The notes: generated from the sequence alone by a model not told the origin. Positions 43,897 to 53,145 are shown, counted from the first letter of the stretch. The stretch is DNA of 64,000 nucleotides from Mesorhizobium sp. M8A.F.Ca.ET.218.01.1.1 (GCF_004791165.1 NZ_SRUZ01000005.1:248001-312000); one strand, 5' to 3'. Made by a program: numbers and translations.

Positions 43897-45017
43897 GCGC
43901 CAGCGCACTCACCATTTCAGGCGTCGACAAATTCTATGGTCCGATCGACAGGGGCGTTCACGCCGTCAAGAGCCTGACCATGGAGATCGGCAAGGGCGAG
44001 ATCGTGGCACTGCTCGGCTCGTCCGGCTGCGGCAAGACCTCGACCCTGCGCATGATCGCCGGCTTCGAGGAGGTCTCGCGCGGCGCGATCGCGGTCGCCG
44101 GCCGCCAGGTCCACACCTTGCCGCCGGTCAAACGCAATGTGGCGATGGCCTTCGAGGGCTACTCGCTCTATCCGCCGCTGACGGTGCGCGAGAACATGGC
44201 CTTCGCCCTCAAGGCCGCAAGGCTGCCCAGGAGCGAGGTCGACGCCAAGGTCGCCAGCATCGCCAAGCTGCTGGAGATCGAGGACATATTGGAGCGCTAT
44301 CCCAGTTCCATCTCGGGCGGCCAGCAGCAGCGCGCCAGTCTTGGGCGGGCGTTGATCCGGGAAGCCGACCTGCATCTGCTCGACGAGCCGATGGGGCAAC
44401 TCGAGCCGCAGCTTCGCGCCGTGCTGCGCGGCCGTATCAAGCACTTCATCAAGGAGCGCGGCCTGACCGCGATCCTGGTCACCCACGACCAGACCGAGGC
44501 CAATGCGCTCGCCGACCGCATCGCGGTGATGGAGGGCGGCGTGCTGCAGCAGTTCGACACGCCGGACAGGATCAAGGAGCGTCCGGCGAACCTGTTCACC
44601 GGCACCTTCGTCGGTGAGCCGCCGATGAATGTCTTCGAGGCCTTTGTCGGGACCGCCGCCGGCCGCATCAATCTGCGGCTGCCCGACGGGCTGTCGCTCG
44701 ACTATGACAAGGACGCCTTCAGCGCTCCGGTTCGCGATCAGATGCTCAGCCGCGAACGGGTGGTCATCGGCATCAGGCCCTACGCGGTTCGGCGCTCGAA
44801 GGAAGGTGTACCGGCCACGGTCTCGGCCAACCAGTGGCTCGGCGACCAGACCCACATCGCAGCCGATTTCGCCGGCGGCTCGCTGGTCCTGGTCGAGCAT
44901 GACCGCACTCGGCTCGACCTCGGCGCGCCCATCAATGTCAGCATCGACCCGAAAAACCTGCACGTCTTCGACCAGGCGAGCGGCAAGGCCATCTCGCACG
45001 GCATGGAGCTCGCGTGA
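43893..45017 (+). CDS. Polyol ABC transporter ATPase 2 (MalK/UgpC type)
   Basis: A 374-residue ATPase. It has Walker A LGSSGCGKT, signature ISGGQQQR, Walker B LHLLDEPMGQLE with the catalytic Glu, the switch His in ILVTHDQTEANAL, and a C-terminal TOBE-like domain. It overlaps the first ATPase gene by four bases and the kinase by one. Two non-identical ATPases in one sugar transporter are a feature of the rhizobial erythritol/polyol system. Confidence 0.93.
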   Translation: MSASALTISGVDKFYGPIDRGVHAVKSLTMEIGKGEIVALLGSSGCGKTSTLRMIAGFEEVSRGAIAVAGRQVHTLPPVKRNVAMAFEGYSLYPPLTVRENMAFALKAARLPRSEVDAKVASIAKLLEIEDILERYPSSISGGQQQRASLGRALIREADLHLLDEPMGQLEPQLRAVLRGRIKHFIKERGLTAILVTHDQTEANALADRIAVMEGGVLQQFDTPDRIKERPANLFTGTFVGEPPMNVFEAFVGTAAGRINLRLPDGLSLDYDKDAFSAPVRDQMLSRERVVIGIRPYAVRRSKEGVPATVSANQWLGDQTHIAADFAGGSLVLVEHDRTRLDLGAPINVSIDPKNLHVFDQASGKAISHGMELA

Positions 45018-46570
45018 TGCGCGACATATTCATCGGCATCGACGCCGGCACCTCTGTCATCAAGTCCATCGCCTTCGACACGAAGGGCCGCCAGATCGCG
45101 GCGGCGGCGACGCCGAACCATTATGAGACGCTGCCGGGCGGCGGCGCCGAACAGGATCTGGCGCGCACCTGGGCCGATGCCGCCACGACCCTGCGCCAGC
45201 TCGCCGACAAGGTGCCCGATCTCGCCAGCCGGACCGTCGCCATTGCGGTCACCGGGCAGGGCGACGGCACCTGGCTGATCGACGGCAAGGGCGAGCCGGT
45301 GGCCAAGGGCTGGCTCTGGCTTGACGCGCGCGCCGCCGGCGTCGTCGAGGAAATCCGCGCGCGGCCCGATGACCGGCTCCGTTTCGAAAAGACCGGCAGC
45401 GGGCTCGCCGCCTGCCAGCAGGGCTCGCAGTTCGTCTTCATGAAGCGCACCATGCCTGAAATGCTCGGCAAGGCGGCCACCGCCTTCCACTGCAAGGACT
45501 GGCTCTATTTCAAGCTGACCGGCGAGCGCGCCACCGATCCGTCCGAAGGGACTTTCACCTTCGGCGACTTCCGCACCCGCGATTATAGCGACGAGGTGCT
45601 CGACGTCCTCGGCGTCGCCGATCTCAGGCACCTGCTGCCGCCGATCGTCGACGGCACCAGGCACAGCACCGGACTGTCGCCGGCCGCCGCGGCCGTCACC
45701 GGCATGCTCGCCGGGACACCTGTCGTGCTCGGTTATGTCGACGTCGTCTGCACCGCGCTCGGCGCCGGCCTTCTCGACCGCGAGCGCAAGCCTGGCTGCT
45801 CGATCATCGGTTCCACCGGCATGCATATGCGGCTGGCCGAGACGCCCGACGATGTGCAGCTCAACGAGGCGGCGACCGGCTACACCATGGCGATGCCGGC
45901 GCCCGGCGTGTTCGCACAGATGCAGTCCAACATGGCGGCGACGCTCAACATCGACTGGGTGCTCGGGCTTGCCTCGGGCATTCTCGCCTCGCAAGGCATA
46001 ACCCGCAGCAATGGCGAGATGATCGCGCTGGTCGACGCCTGGATCGCGGCCTCGCGGCCGGCTTCGCTGCTCTACCAGCCTTACGTGTCGGAAGCCGGCG
46101 AGCGGGGACCGTTCGTCGATGCCAATGCCAGGGCCGGTTTCGTCGGCATTTCCTCGCGGCACGGCTACGCCGATCTGGTGCGCGCCGTTTTCGAAGGCTT
46201 GGCCTTCGCGGCGCGCGACTGCTACGCCGCCATGGGGCCGCTGCCACGCGAAATCCGCCTGACCGGCGGCGCCGCCAGAAGCCCGGCGCTCCGCAAGATA
46301 CTGGGCGCGGCCATCGGCGCCGACACGCGCACCAGCGCGCGTGAGGAGGCCGGTGCGGCCGGTGCGGCAATGATCGCCGCGGTCTGCGTCGGCCAATACG
46401 CCTCCATGGACGAATGCGTCGGCGAATGGGTGACGCCGTTGCTCGGCGAGGCCGAGCCGAGCGACCCGGCCCTCGCAGCGATCTACGACAGGATGACTCC
46501 GTCCTACATGCTGGCGCACCAGGCCCTGCGGCCGGTCTGGCGTGCCATGGCCACATCGCAGGAAAATTGA
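45017..46570 (+). CDS. eryA: Erythritol kinase EryA (FGGY family)
   Basis: A 517-residue FGGY carbohydrate kinase, close to the 519 residues of Brucella EryA. The phosphate loop is GIDAGTSVIKSIAFDTKG, and the ATP-binding second domain has IRLTGGAARSPALRKILG. EryA phosphorylates erythritol to L-erythritol 4-phosphate. Its stop/start junction with the ATPase is TGATG; GTG 45014 is an alternative start one codon earlier. A xylulokinase- or LsrK-like assignment cannot be excluded by sequence alone, but the neighbouring eryB, eryC and eryD support EryA. Confidence 0.88.
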   Translation: MRDIFIGIDAGTSVIKSIAFDTKGRQIAAAATPNHYETLPGGGAEQDLARTWADAATTLRQLADKVPDLASRTVAIAVTGQGDGTWLIDGKGEPVAKGWLWLDARAAGVVEEIRARPDDRLRFEKTGSGLAACQQGSQFVFMKRTMPEMLGKAATAFHCKDWLYFKLTGERATDPSEGTFTFGDFRTRDYSDEVLDVLGVADLRHLLPPIVDGTRHSTGLSPAAAAVTGMLAGTPVVLGYVDVVCTALGAGLLDRERKPGCSIIGSTGMHMRLAETPDDVQLNEAATGYTMAMPAPGVFAQMQSNMAATLNIDWVLGLASGILASQGITRSNGEMIALVDAWIAASRPASLLYQPYVSEAGERGPFVDANARAGFVGISSRHGYADLVRAVFEGLAFAARDCYAAMGPLPREIRLTGGAARSPALRKILGAAIGADTRTSAREEAGAAGAAMIAAVCVGQYASMDECVGEWVTPLLGEAEPSDPALAAIYDRMTPSYMLAHQALRPVWRAMATSQEN

Positions 46571-46580
46571 GAAGTCGAGT

Positions 46581-47621
46581 ATGCGTAAAAAGATAGCGAT
46601 CATTGGCGACAACTTCATGCTGCCGGAGGTGTTTCGCGCCAAAATCGAGAAGGTCGCCAGCGGCGACCTCGATATCAGGACATTGCAGACGGCTTGGCCC
46701 GACGAGCCCATGGAGTTCGGCAATCCGGCACTCGGCCTCGACAAGGTCAAGGAGTACTTCGGCCATCCCGACGAGGTCGTCGATTTCATCGGCGATGCCG
46801 AAGTCCTCGTCACCCAGCTCGCGCCCTTGTCGGAAAGCATGATGCGGCGCCTGCCTGATCTCAAGTTGGTGGCGGTGTCGCGCGGCGGGCCGATCAACAT
46901 CGACATGGAAGCGGCCAGGGCGCAGGACATCACCGTGGTCAACGTGCCTGGCCGCAATGCCACCGCCGTGGCTGAGTTCACCATCGGCGCCATCCTGGCC
47001 GAAACGCGGCTGATCCGTGTCGGCCACGAAGCCCTGCGCAAGGGGGAATGGCGCGGCGATCTCTACCGTGCCGACCGCACCGGTCGCGAACTCGGCGAAA
47101 TGACGGTCGGCGTCGTCGGCTACGGCAATATCGGCACGAAAGTGGTGCGCCTGCTGCGCGCCTTCGGCTGCCATGTTCTGGTCAGCGATCCCTATGTGCA
47201 GTTGAGCGCCGAGGACCGCAACGCCGGCGTCGAACTGGTTGCGCTCGACGATCTCCTGTCGCGCTCCGACGTGGTGACGCTGCATTCGCGGGTGACGCAG
47301 GAGACACGCGGCCTGATCGGCAAGGACACAATCGGGCGGATGAAGCCTGGCGTGATCTTCGTCAACACCGCGCGCGGTCCGCTGGTCGACTATGACGCGC
47401 TCTACGAGGCGCTTGTTTCGGGGCAGATCGCCAGCGCCATGCTGGAAACCTTCGCGGTCGAGCCGGTGCCATCGGACTGGCCATTGCTGCAGCTGCCCAA
47501 CGTGACGCTGACGCCGCATATCGCCGGCGCTTCGGTGCGCACGGTGACCTATGCCGCCGAGCAGGCCGCCGAGGAGGTGCGCCGCTACCTGGCCGGCCTG
47601 CCTCCGGTCAATCCGTGCTGA
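46581..47621 (+). CDS. D-isomer-specific 2-hydroxyacid dehydrogenase
   Basis: A 346-residue NAD-dependent dehydrogenase of the phosphoglycerate-dehydrogenase superfamily. The Rossmann motif is VGVVGYGNIGTKVVRLL, the substrate-binding Arg is in NTARGPLVD, a catalytic Arg is probably in AVSRGGP, and the His/acid pair is in TPHIAGAS. It has no ACT domain, so it is not a classical regulated SerA. It lies between eryA and eryB, where the Brucella operon has no such gene. It may process a side product or a related acid such as a tetronate; this is inference. Confidence 0.88.
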   Translation: MRKKIAIIGDNFMLPEVFRAKIEKVASGDLDIRTLQTAWPDEPMEFGNPALGLDKVKEYFGHPDEVVDFIGDAEVLVTQLAPLSESMMRRLPDLKLVAVSRGGPINIDMEAARAQDITVVNVPGRNATAVAEFTIGAILAETRLIRVGHEALRKGEWRGDLYRADRTGRELGEMTVGVVGYGNIGTKVVRLLRAFGCHVLVSDPYVQLSAEDRNAGVELVALDDLLSRSDVVTLHSRVTQETRGLIGKDTIGRMKPGVIFVNTARGPLVDYDALYEALVSGQIASAMLETFAVEPVPSDWPLLQLPNVTLTPHIAGASVRTVTYAAEQAAEEVRRYLAGLPPVNPC

Positions 47622-47661
47622 GAGCGACGGCGATGGAGCGCAAACCCGGCATGGACACGAG

Positions 47662-49179
47662 ATGAGCGGCGGCCCTGACATCGTCGACCTTTTCGTCATC
47701 GGCGGCGGCGTCAACGGCGCCGGCATCGCGCGCGATGCCGCCGGCCGCGGGCTTTCGGTCATCCTGTGCGAAAAGGACGATCTCGCCCAAGGCACCAGTT
47801 CGAGATCAGGCAAGCTCGTCCATGGTGGCCTGCGCTATCTCGAATATTACGAATTCCGCCTGGTGCGCGAGGCGCTGATCGAGCGCGAGGTCCTGCTGGA
47901 ATCGGCGCCGCACATCATCTGGCCGATGCGCTTCGTGCTGCCGCACAGCCCGGACGACCGGCCGGCATGGCTGGTGCGGCTCGGCCTGTTCCTCTACGAC
48001 CATCTCGGCGGCCGCAAGCGGCTGCCCGCCACCCGCACGCTTGACCTGCGCACCGCGCCCGAGGGCGCGCCGATCAGGGACAGTTTCAAGCGCGGCTTCG
48101 AATATTCCGACTGCTGGGTCGACGATGCCCGCCTCGTCGTCATCAACGCGCTCGACGCGGCCGAACGGGGAGCGAAGGTCTTCACCCGCACCGCCTGCAC
48201 CGCCGCCCGCCGCGAGGGCGGCCTCTGGGTCGTCGAAATGCGCGACGTCAGGACCGGTATCAAGACCAGTGTGCGGGCGCGCGCGCTGATCAATGCCGCC
48301 GGTCCCTGGGTCAACGACATCGTCAACCGCGTTGCCGGCCAGAACTCGAGGCGCAATGTCCGCCTGGTCAAGGGCAGCCATATCGTCGTGCCCAAGTTCT
48401 GGGAGGGCCGGCAGGCCTATCTCGTCCAGAACAGCGACAAGCGCGTCATCTTCATCAATCCCTACCAGAACGATCTCGCGCTGATCGGAACCACCGACAT
48501 TCCCTACGAAGGCCGGCCCGAGGACGTGACCGCGGATGAGAGCGAGATCGATTACCTCATCAGAGTGGTCAACCGCTATTTCAAGCGCGGCCTTGCGCGC
48601 AACGACGTGGTCTATTCCTTCTCCGGCGTCAGGCCGCTCTATGACGACAACGCCGACAATCCGAGTGCGGTGACCCGCGACTATATTTTCGAGCTCGACG
48701 CGCCGGAGGCGCAGGCGCCGCTGCTCTCCGTCTTCGGCGGCAAGATCACCACCTTCCGCAAACTGGCCGAGCATGCGCTGGACAGGATCGCACCGTTCTT
48801 TCCGAAGATGGGCAAGCCCTGGACAGCGAAGGCGCATTTGCCCGGCGGCGACATCGCCAATGCCGACTTCGAGCAGTTTCTCGGCGACCTCGCAAATGAG
48901 TATCCATGGATGCCGGCATCGCTGCTCAAGCATTACGGCCGGCTCTACGGCACCAGAACGCCGTCCGTAGTTGGCGGCGCCCGTTCGCTCGCCGCCCTGG
49001 GCCGGTGCTTCGGCAAGGATTTCTTTGAGCGCGAGGCGAACTACCTCTTCGAACAGGAATGGGCGCAAGACGCGGCCGATATTCTCGAACGGCGCACCAA
49101 GCACGGCCTGCATCTGTCCGCCGAGGAGAAGTCGGCCTTCGAGCATTGGTGCGCGAGCCGGCAGGCGAGGGCAGGCTGA
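47662..49179 (+). CDS. eryB: Erythritol-phosphate dehydrogenase EryB (GlpD-like)
   Basis: A 505-residue FAD-dependent dehydrogenase of the glycerol-3-phosphate dehydrogenase family, matching the length of Brucella EryB (about 502). It has the FAD-binding FVIGGGVNGAGIARDAAGRG, the family-specific GTSSRSGKLVHGGLRYLEY, and FSGVRPLYDD. It oxidises L-erythritol 4-phosphate to L-3-tetrulose 4-phosphate, passing electrons to quinone at the membrane. ATG 47662 (MSGGPDIVDLF) is chosen; the longer frame to 47551 lies over the previous gene. Confidence 0.9.
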   Translation: MSGGPDIVDLFVIGGGVNGAGIARDAAGRGLSVILCEKDDLAQGTSSRSGKLVHGGLRYLEYYEFRLVREALIEREVLLESAPHIIWPMRFVLPHSPDDRPAWLVRLGLFLYDHLGGRKRLPATRTLDLRTAPEGAPIRDSFKRGFEYSDCWVDDARLVVINALDAAERGAKVFTRTACTAARREGGLWVVEMRDVRTGIKTSVRARALINAAGPWVNDIVNRVAGQNSRRNVRLVKGSHIVVPKFWEGRQAYLVQNSDKRVIFINPYQNDLALIGTTDIPYEGRPEDVTADESEIDYLIRVVNRYFKRGLARNDVVYSFSGVRPLYDDNADNPSAVTRDYIFELDAPEAQAPLLSVFGGKITTFRKLAEHALDRIAPFFPKMGKPWTAKAHLPGGDIANADFEQFLGDLANEYPWMPASLLKHYGRLYGTRTPSVVGGARSLAALGRCFGKDFFEREANYLFEQEWAQDAADILERRTKHGLHLSAEEKSAFEHWCASRQARAG

Positions 49180-49227
49180 TGGCGCTCATGGCCCCTGTTC
49201 GGCGACGGCGTTGAAGGGATAGCGACC

Positions 49228-50169
49228 TTGGCCTTCACGCTCTCCCTCAACACCAATCCGCTGGTCAACCGCTTCGCGGAGCCGGACGATCTGATCGAGA
49301 CTATTGCCTACGGCATCGGTATCAGGGACATTCAGCTCACGCATGAATTCGTCAATCCAGGCTGGCCGGCGGCGACGATCGTCAAATTCGTCCGCCTGTT
49401 CCGCAACGCCTTGAACCGCACCGGCGTGCGCGTCACCTCAGGCATGACGGGCCCCTATGGCCGACTCAACCATTTCGGCCATCCCGATGCTGACGTGCGC
49501 CGCTACTATGTCGAGTGGTTCAAGACCTTCGCCGATGTCTCGGCCGAGCTTGGCGCCGGCGGCATGGGCACGCAGTTCGCCATCTTCACGCATCGCGACT
49601 TCGACGATCCCGACCGTCGCGCGCGCCTGTTCGACATCGCGCTGGACTGCTGGCGCGAGGTCGCCGACCACGCCCGGGCGGCGGGCCTGACCTACCTGTT
49701 CTGGGAGCCGATGTCGGTCGGCCGCGAGTTCGGCCACACCATCGAAAACTGCCGCATGCTGCAGGATGCCATCGATGCGGCCGGAATGGCCATTCCGCTT
49801 GAGATGATGGTCGACATCGACCATGGCGACGTCACCTCCTCCAACCCGGCCGACATCGATCCCTATGCCTGGGCCGAAGCCTTCCCCCTGAAGTCGCCGA
49901 TCATTCACATCAAGCAATCGTCGATGAACAAAGGCGGCCACTGGCCGTTCACGGCAGCCCACAACCAGGACGGCCGCATCACGCCTGAAAAGCTGCTGGA
50001 AACGGTGCGGCGCGGCGGCGGCATCGACAACGAAATCTGCCTCGAACTGTCGTTCCGCGAGCGCGAGCCGGTCGACCATCAGGTGGTCGCCATGATCCGC
50101 GAGTCGGTCGACTATTGGGCGCCCTTCATCGAGACCGGCAGGGCTGACCTGCTGCCGAACGCTGGATAG
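49228..50169 (+). CDS. eryC: Tetrulose-phosphate epimerase EryC (TIM barrel)
   Basis: A 313-residue xylose-isomerase-like TIM barrel, similar in length to Brucella EryC (309). Likely metal-site parts are FWEPMSVGREFGHT, LEMMVDIDHGDVTS and PIIHIKQSSMNKGGH. In Brucella EryC converts L- to D-3-tetrulose 4-phosphate. The start is TTG 49228 with AAGGGA eight bases upstream; no in-frame ATG precedes it. It is the last gene of the rightward operon and is followed by a terminator-like hairpin. Confidence 0.88.
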   Translation: MAFTLSLNTNPLVNRFAEPDDLIETIAYGIGIRDIQLTHEFVNPGWPAATIVKFVRLFRNALNRTGVRVTSGMTGPYGRLNHFGHPDADVRRYYVEWFKTFADVSAELGAGGMGTQFAIFTHRDFDDPDRRARLFDIALDCWREVADHARAAGLTYLFWEPMSVGREFGHTIENCRMLQDAIDAAGMAIPLEMMVDIDHGDVTSSNPADIDPYAWAEAFPLKSPIIHIKQSSMNKGGHWPFTAAHNQDGRITPEKLLETVRRGGGIDNEICLELSFREREPVDHQVVAMIRESVDYWAPFIETGRADLLPNAG

Positions 50170-50174
50170 AAATG

Positions 50175-50200
50175 GACAGGAGCCGGTAGAGCTCCTGCCC
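50175..50200. terminator. Hairpin between convergent eryC and aldolase genes
   Basis: A seven-base-pair stem (CAGGAGC with GCTCCTG) and seven-base loop, extended by GG/CC beyond an A-C mismatch. It sits in the 53-base gap between the two stops and can serve either direction. No strong T-run. Confidence 0.55.
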
Positions 50201-50222
50201 GTAAAATGCAGATGGATCGAAC

Positions 50223-51287
50223 TTAGCCAAATTTCGGGTCGAGGCTGCCCGACTTGTAGCGCTTGGCCATTTCCGAGACCGGCAGCGGCTTGATCTTAGG
50301 CGCATTGCCGGCGGTGCCGAACTGTTCGAAGCGCTCCTTGCAGAGCTTCCTCATCGCCGCCATCGCCGGTGTCAGGTATTTGCGCGGGTCGAACTCGCTC
50401 GGGTTCTCGGTCAGCACCTTGCGGATCGCGCCGGTCAGCGCCATGCGGTTATCGGTGTCGATGTTGATCTTGCGCACGCCATGCTTGATGCCGCGCTGGA
50501 TCTCTTCCACCGGCACGCCCCAGGTCGGCTTCATCTGGCCGCCATATTTGTTGATGATCTCCTGCAGGTCCTCCGGCACGGAGGACGATCCGTGCATGAC
50601 CAGATGCATGTTCGGCAGGCGGCGGTGGATCTCCTCGATGACGTTCATCGCCAGCACCGCGCCGTCGGGCTTGCGCGAGAATTTATAGGCGCCGTGGCTG
50701 GTGCCCATGGCCACCGCCAGCGCATCGACATGGGTGTCGCGCACGAACTGTTCGGCCTGCACCGGATCGGTCAAGAGCTGGTCGTGGCTGATCGCGCCTT
50801 CGACGCCGTGGCCGTCTTCCTGCTCGCCGCCGCCGCTCTCCAGCGAACCCAGAACGCCGATCTCGCCTTCCACGGAGACGCCGCCCCAATGCGCCATGTC
50901 GACGACGCGCTTGGTGATGCCGGAATTATAGGCATAGTCGGCCGGCGACTTGCCGTCTTCCTTGAGCGAACCGTCCATCATCACCGAGGTGAAGCCGTAT
51001 TGGATGGCTGTGACGCAGGTGGCTTCGTTGTTGCCATGGTCGAGATGCATGCAGACCGGGATGTCCGGGTGGATTTCCACCAGCGCGTCGATCAGCTTGG
51101 CCAGCACCACGTCATTGGCATAGGCGCGCGCGCCGCGGCTTGCCTGCAGGATGACCGGCGACTTGGTCTCCTCCGCGGCCTCCATGATGGCGAGGCCTTG
51201 TTCCATGTTGTTCATGTTGAAGGCCGGCACGCCATAGCCGTATTCGGCGGCGTGATCGAGCAATTGTCTCAGTGTGATGCGAGCCAA
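50223..51287 (-). CDS. Class II fructose-bisphosphate aldolase
   Basis: A 354-residue zinc-dependent aldolase of the Calvin-cycle (CbbA-like) subtype. Zinc-site histidines are seen in VCMHLDHGNN, and other active-site parts are SVMMDGSL, AVAMGTSHGAYKF, VMHGSSSVP and KINIDTDNRMA. The start is TTG 51287 with GGGAGA about eight bases upstream. It is divergent from the DeoR-type regulator gene. In the rhizobial erythritol region an aldolase can channel the triose phosphates and erythrose 4-phosphate (to sedoheptulose bisphosphate) made by polyol breakdown. It may instead be the general gluconeogenic Fba. Confidence 0.93.
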   Translation of the reverse strand: MARITLRQLLDHAAEYGYGVPAFNMNNMEQGLAIMEAAEETKSPVILQASRGARAYANDVVLAKLIDALVEIHPDIPVCMHLDHGNNEATCVTAIQYGFTSVMMDGSLKEDGKSPADYAYNSGITKRVVDMAHWGGVSVEGEIGVLGSLESGGGEQEDGHGVEGAISHDQLLTDPVQAEQFVRDTHVDALAVAMGTSHGAYKFSRKPDGAVLAMNVIEEIHRRLPNMHLVMHGSSSVPEDLQEIINKYGGQMKPTWGVPVEEIQRGIKHGVRKINIDTDNRMALTGAIRKVLTENPSEFDPRKYLTPAMAAMRKLCKERFEQFGTAGNAPKIKPLPVSEMAKRYKSGSLDPKFG

Positions 51288-51467
51288 CGATTAGTCTCCC
51301 GTATCTGGTTTCAAACCTGTGGTTGCGGGCTGTCCGCGCATCGTTCAGCCCACCGATGCTTCTGGCCGGAATTCCGCGCAACCGCAACCGTGACAGACCG
51401 TCCCGGCCGCAATTCTTGTTACAGCGGCGCGATAAAAGCCGGCGAAATATCCCATGGAAATATCTCA

Positions 51468-51511
51468 TTATAACAAAAATTGTGATACATGCGCGACGAT
51501 GTCTGTTATAT
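51468..51511. promoter_or_regulatory. Candidate DeoR-type operator pair
   Basis: TTATAACA at 51468-51475 and TGTTATAT at 51504-51511 form an inverted pair (seven of eight positions) spaced 28 bases apart, in the AT-rich part of the aldolase/regulator divergent region. The spacing and sequence suit a DeoR-family repressor that loops or binds as a multimer. It lies 50-90 bases before the regulator start. Confidence 0.5.
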
Positions 51512-51559
51512 CTGGGCTCGATCAAGCAGCCGGAGTTCTGCGTTGGCGAGTCGGCGAGA

Positions 51560-52330
51560 ATGAAGAGCGACAACAGACGGCAAGGCATCATGGATTTCCT
51601 GGTGGACGCCGGCGCGGCGAGCGTCGACGACCTCGCTTCGCGTTTTGGCGTCTCCAGGATGACCGTGCATCGCGACCTGGACGAGCTCGAGGAGAGCGGC
51701 TTCCTGCGCAAGGTGCGCGGCGGCGCCTCGATCCAGCCGAGCAGCCTGTTTGAAAGCGATTTTCGCTACCGGCAGAAGCAGGCGATCGGGGAAAAGCAGC
51801 GCCTTGCGGCGGCCGCCGTGGCCGTGATCGAACCCGGCCAGACGGTCATCATCGACGACGGCTCGACGGCGGGCGGCATCGCGCGGCATCTCGCCGATCT
51901 CAGGCCGCTGACGGTGATCACCAACAACTTCGCCGTCATCCAGGATCTGGCCGGTGCCGGAGGCATCAACCTGATCGCGCTCGGCGGCCAGTACTCGAAG
52001 AAATTCCATGGCTTCTTCGGCCTGCTCGCAGAGGCGTCGCTGCGGTCGCTGCGCGCCGACGTCGCCTTCCTGTCCTCATCCGCCATCCATGGCGCCTCCG
52101 CCTTCCATCAAGATCAGGAAGTGGTGCAGGCCAAGCGGCTGATGATGGCCGCGGCGACCCGCAAATACCTGCTGGTCGATCACGGCAAGTTTGGCCGCAG
52201 CGCACTGCATTTCCTGACCGATCTCAGCGCATTCGACGCCGTCTTCACCGGGCGCGAGCCAGAGCCCGGGATGCGCGCGACGCTGGATGCGGCGGGGGTT
52301 TCGCTGACGGTCGTCGCCGACAAGGATTGA
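51560..52330 (+). CDS. DeoR/GlpR family transcriptional regulator
   Basis: A 256-residue DeoR-type regulator. The N-terminal winged helix reads VDDLASRFGVSRMTVHRDLDELEESGFL (residues 21-48), and the C-terminal DeoRC domain binds a sugar phosphate (IIDDGSTAGGIARHL, VITNNFAVIQ, LLVDHGKFGRSALH). ATG 51560 (MKSDNRRQG) is chosen; the upstream extension to 51323 is the promoter region. It is followed 18 bases on by the tpiA paralogue, and with rpiB forms a small operon similar to the Brucella eryG/H/I-type regulator-isomerase set. The likely target is that operon and perhaps the aldolase. Confidence 0.9.
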   Translation: MKSDNRRQGIMDFLVDAGAASVDDLASRFGVSRMTVHRDLDELEESGFLRKVRGGASIQPSSLFESDFRYRQKQAIGEKQRLAAAAVAVIEPGQTVIIDDGSTAGGIARHLADLRPLTVITNNFAVIQDLAGAGGINLIALGGQYSKKFHGFFGLLAEASLRSLRADVAFLSSSAIHGASAFHQDQEVVQAKRLMMAAATRKYLLVDHGKFGRSALHFLTDLSAFDAVFTGREPEPGMRATLDAAGVSLTVVADKD

Positions 52331-52348
52331 GGGTCAAGGAGAGTACGC

Positions 52349-53107
52349 GTGGTTTACTGGGTCGGTACAAGCTGGAAGATGAACAAGACGCTGGCCGAGG
52401 CGCTTGATTTTGCCGGGGCACTGGCCGGCTTCGTGCCGGGTTTCGACGATCGCATCCAGCCTTTCGTCATCCCGCCCTTCACGGCGGTGCGCGAGGTCAA
52501 GCGGGCGCTGTCGGCAACGCGCATCAAGGTCGGCGCGCAGAACATGCATTGGGTCGATGCCGGCGCCTGGACCGGCGAGATCTCGCCGGTAATGCTGAAC
52601 GATTGCGGCCTCGACCTGGTCGAACTCGGCCACAGCGAGCGGCGCGAACATTTCGGCGAGACCGACCGCACGGTCGGGCTGAAGACGGCGGCGGCGGTCA
52701 GGCATGGACTGATACCGCTGATCTGTGTCGGCGAAACGCTGGCCGAGCGCGAAAGCGGCAAGGCCGATGCGGTGCTGACCGCTCAGGTCGAGGGTGCATT
52801 GCAATTCCTCGACGACGAGGCGAGGGGAGCAGAAATCCTGTTCGCCTACGAGCCGGTCTGGGCGATCGGCGACAAGGGCATCCCGGCCAGTTCCGACTAT
52901 GCCGACAAGCAGCAGGCGCTGATCAAGCAGGTCGCCGCCGGCGTGCTGCCGTCCGTGCCGCCGGTGCTCTATGGCGGCAGCGTCAATCCCGGCAATGCCG
53001 CCGAGCTGATCGGCCAGCCCAACATTGACGGCCTGTTCATCGGCCGCTCCGCCTGGCAGGCGGAAGGCTATATCGACATCCTGCGCAGCGCCTCGGCCGC
53101 GATCTGA
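52349..53107 (+). CDS. tpiA: Triose-phosphate-isomerase paralogue, EryH-like (TpiA2)
   Basis: A 252-residue TIM. Catalytic residues are present: Lys in GTSWKMNKT, His in ELGHSERREHFGE, Glu in FAYEPVWAIGD, and the phosphate-binding VLYGGSVNPGN. The start is GTG 52349 with AAGGAGA upstream. In Brucella and Sinorhizobium the paralogue in the erythritol region (EryH, TpiB) isomerises D-3-tetrulose 4-phosphate, not a triose, to D-erythrulose 4-phosphate. The same role is inferred here from its place next to rpiB and the DeoR regulator. Confidence 0.9.
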   Translation: MVYWVGTSWKMNKTLAEALDFAGALAGFVPGFDDRIQPFVIPPFTAVREVKRALSATRIKVGAQNMHWVDAGAWTGEISPVMLNDCGLDLVELGHSERREHFGETDRTVGLKTAAAVRHGLIPLICVGETLAERESGKADAVLTAQVEGALQFLDDEARGAEILFAYEPVWAIGDKGIPASSDYADKQQALIKQVAAGVLPSVPPVLYGGSVNPGNAAELIGQPNIDGLFIGRSAWQAEGYIDILRSASAAI

Positions 53108-53145
53108 ACCAATCGAAAACGCATTCAGTCAGAAAGGACATCACC

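Noticed and set aside
44780..47041. Long minus-strand frame across the ATPase, eryA and dehydrogenase genes
   Set aside because: Same reason: antisense to recognised genes, with arginine-, glycine- and valine-rich filler composition.
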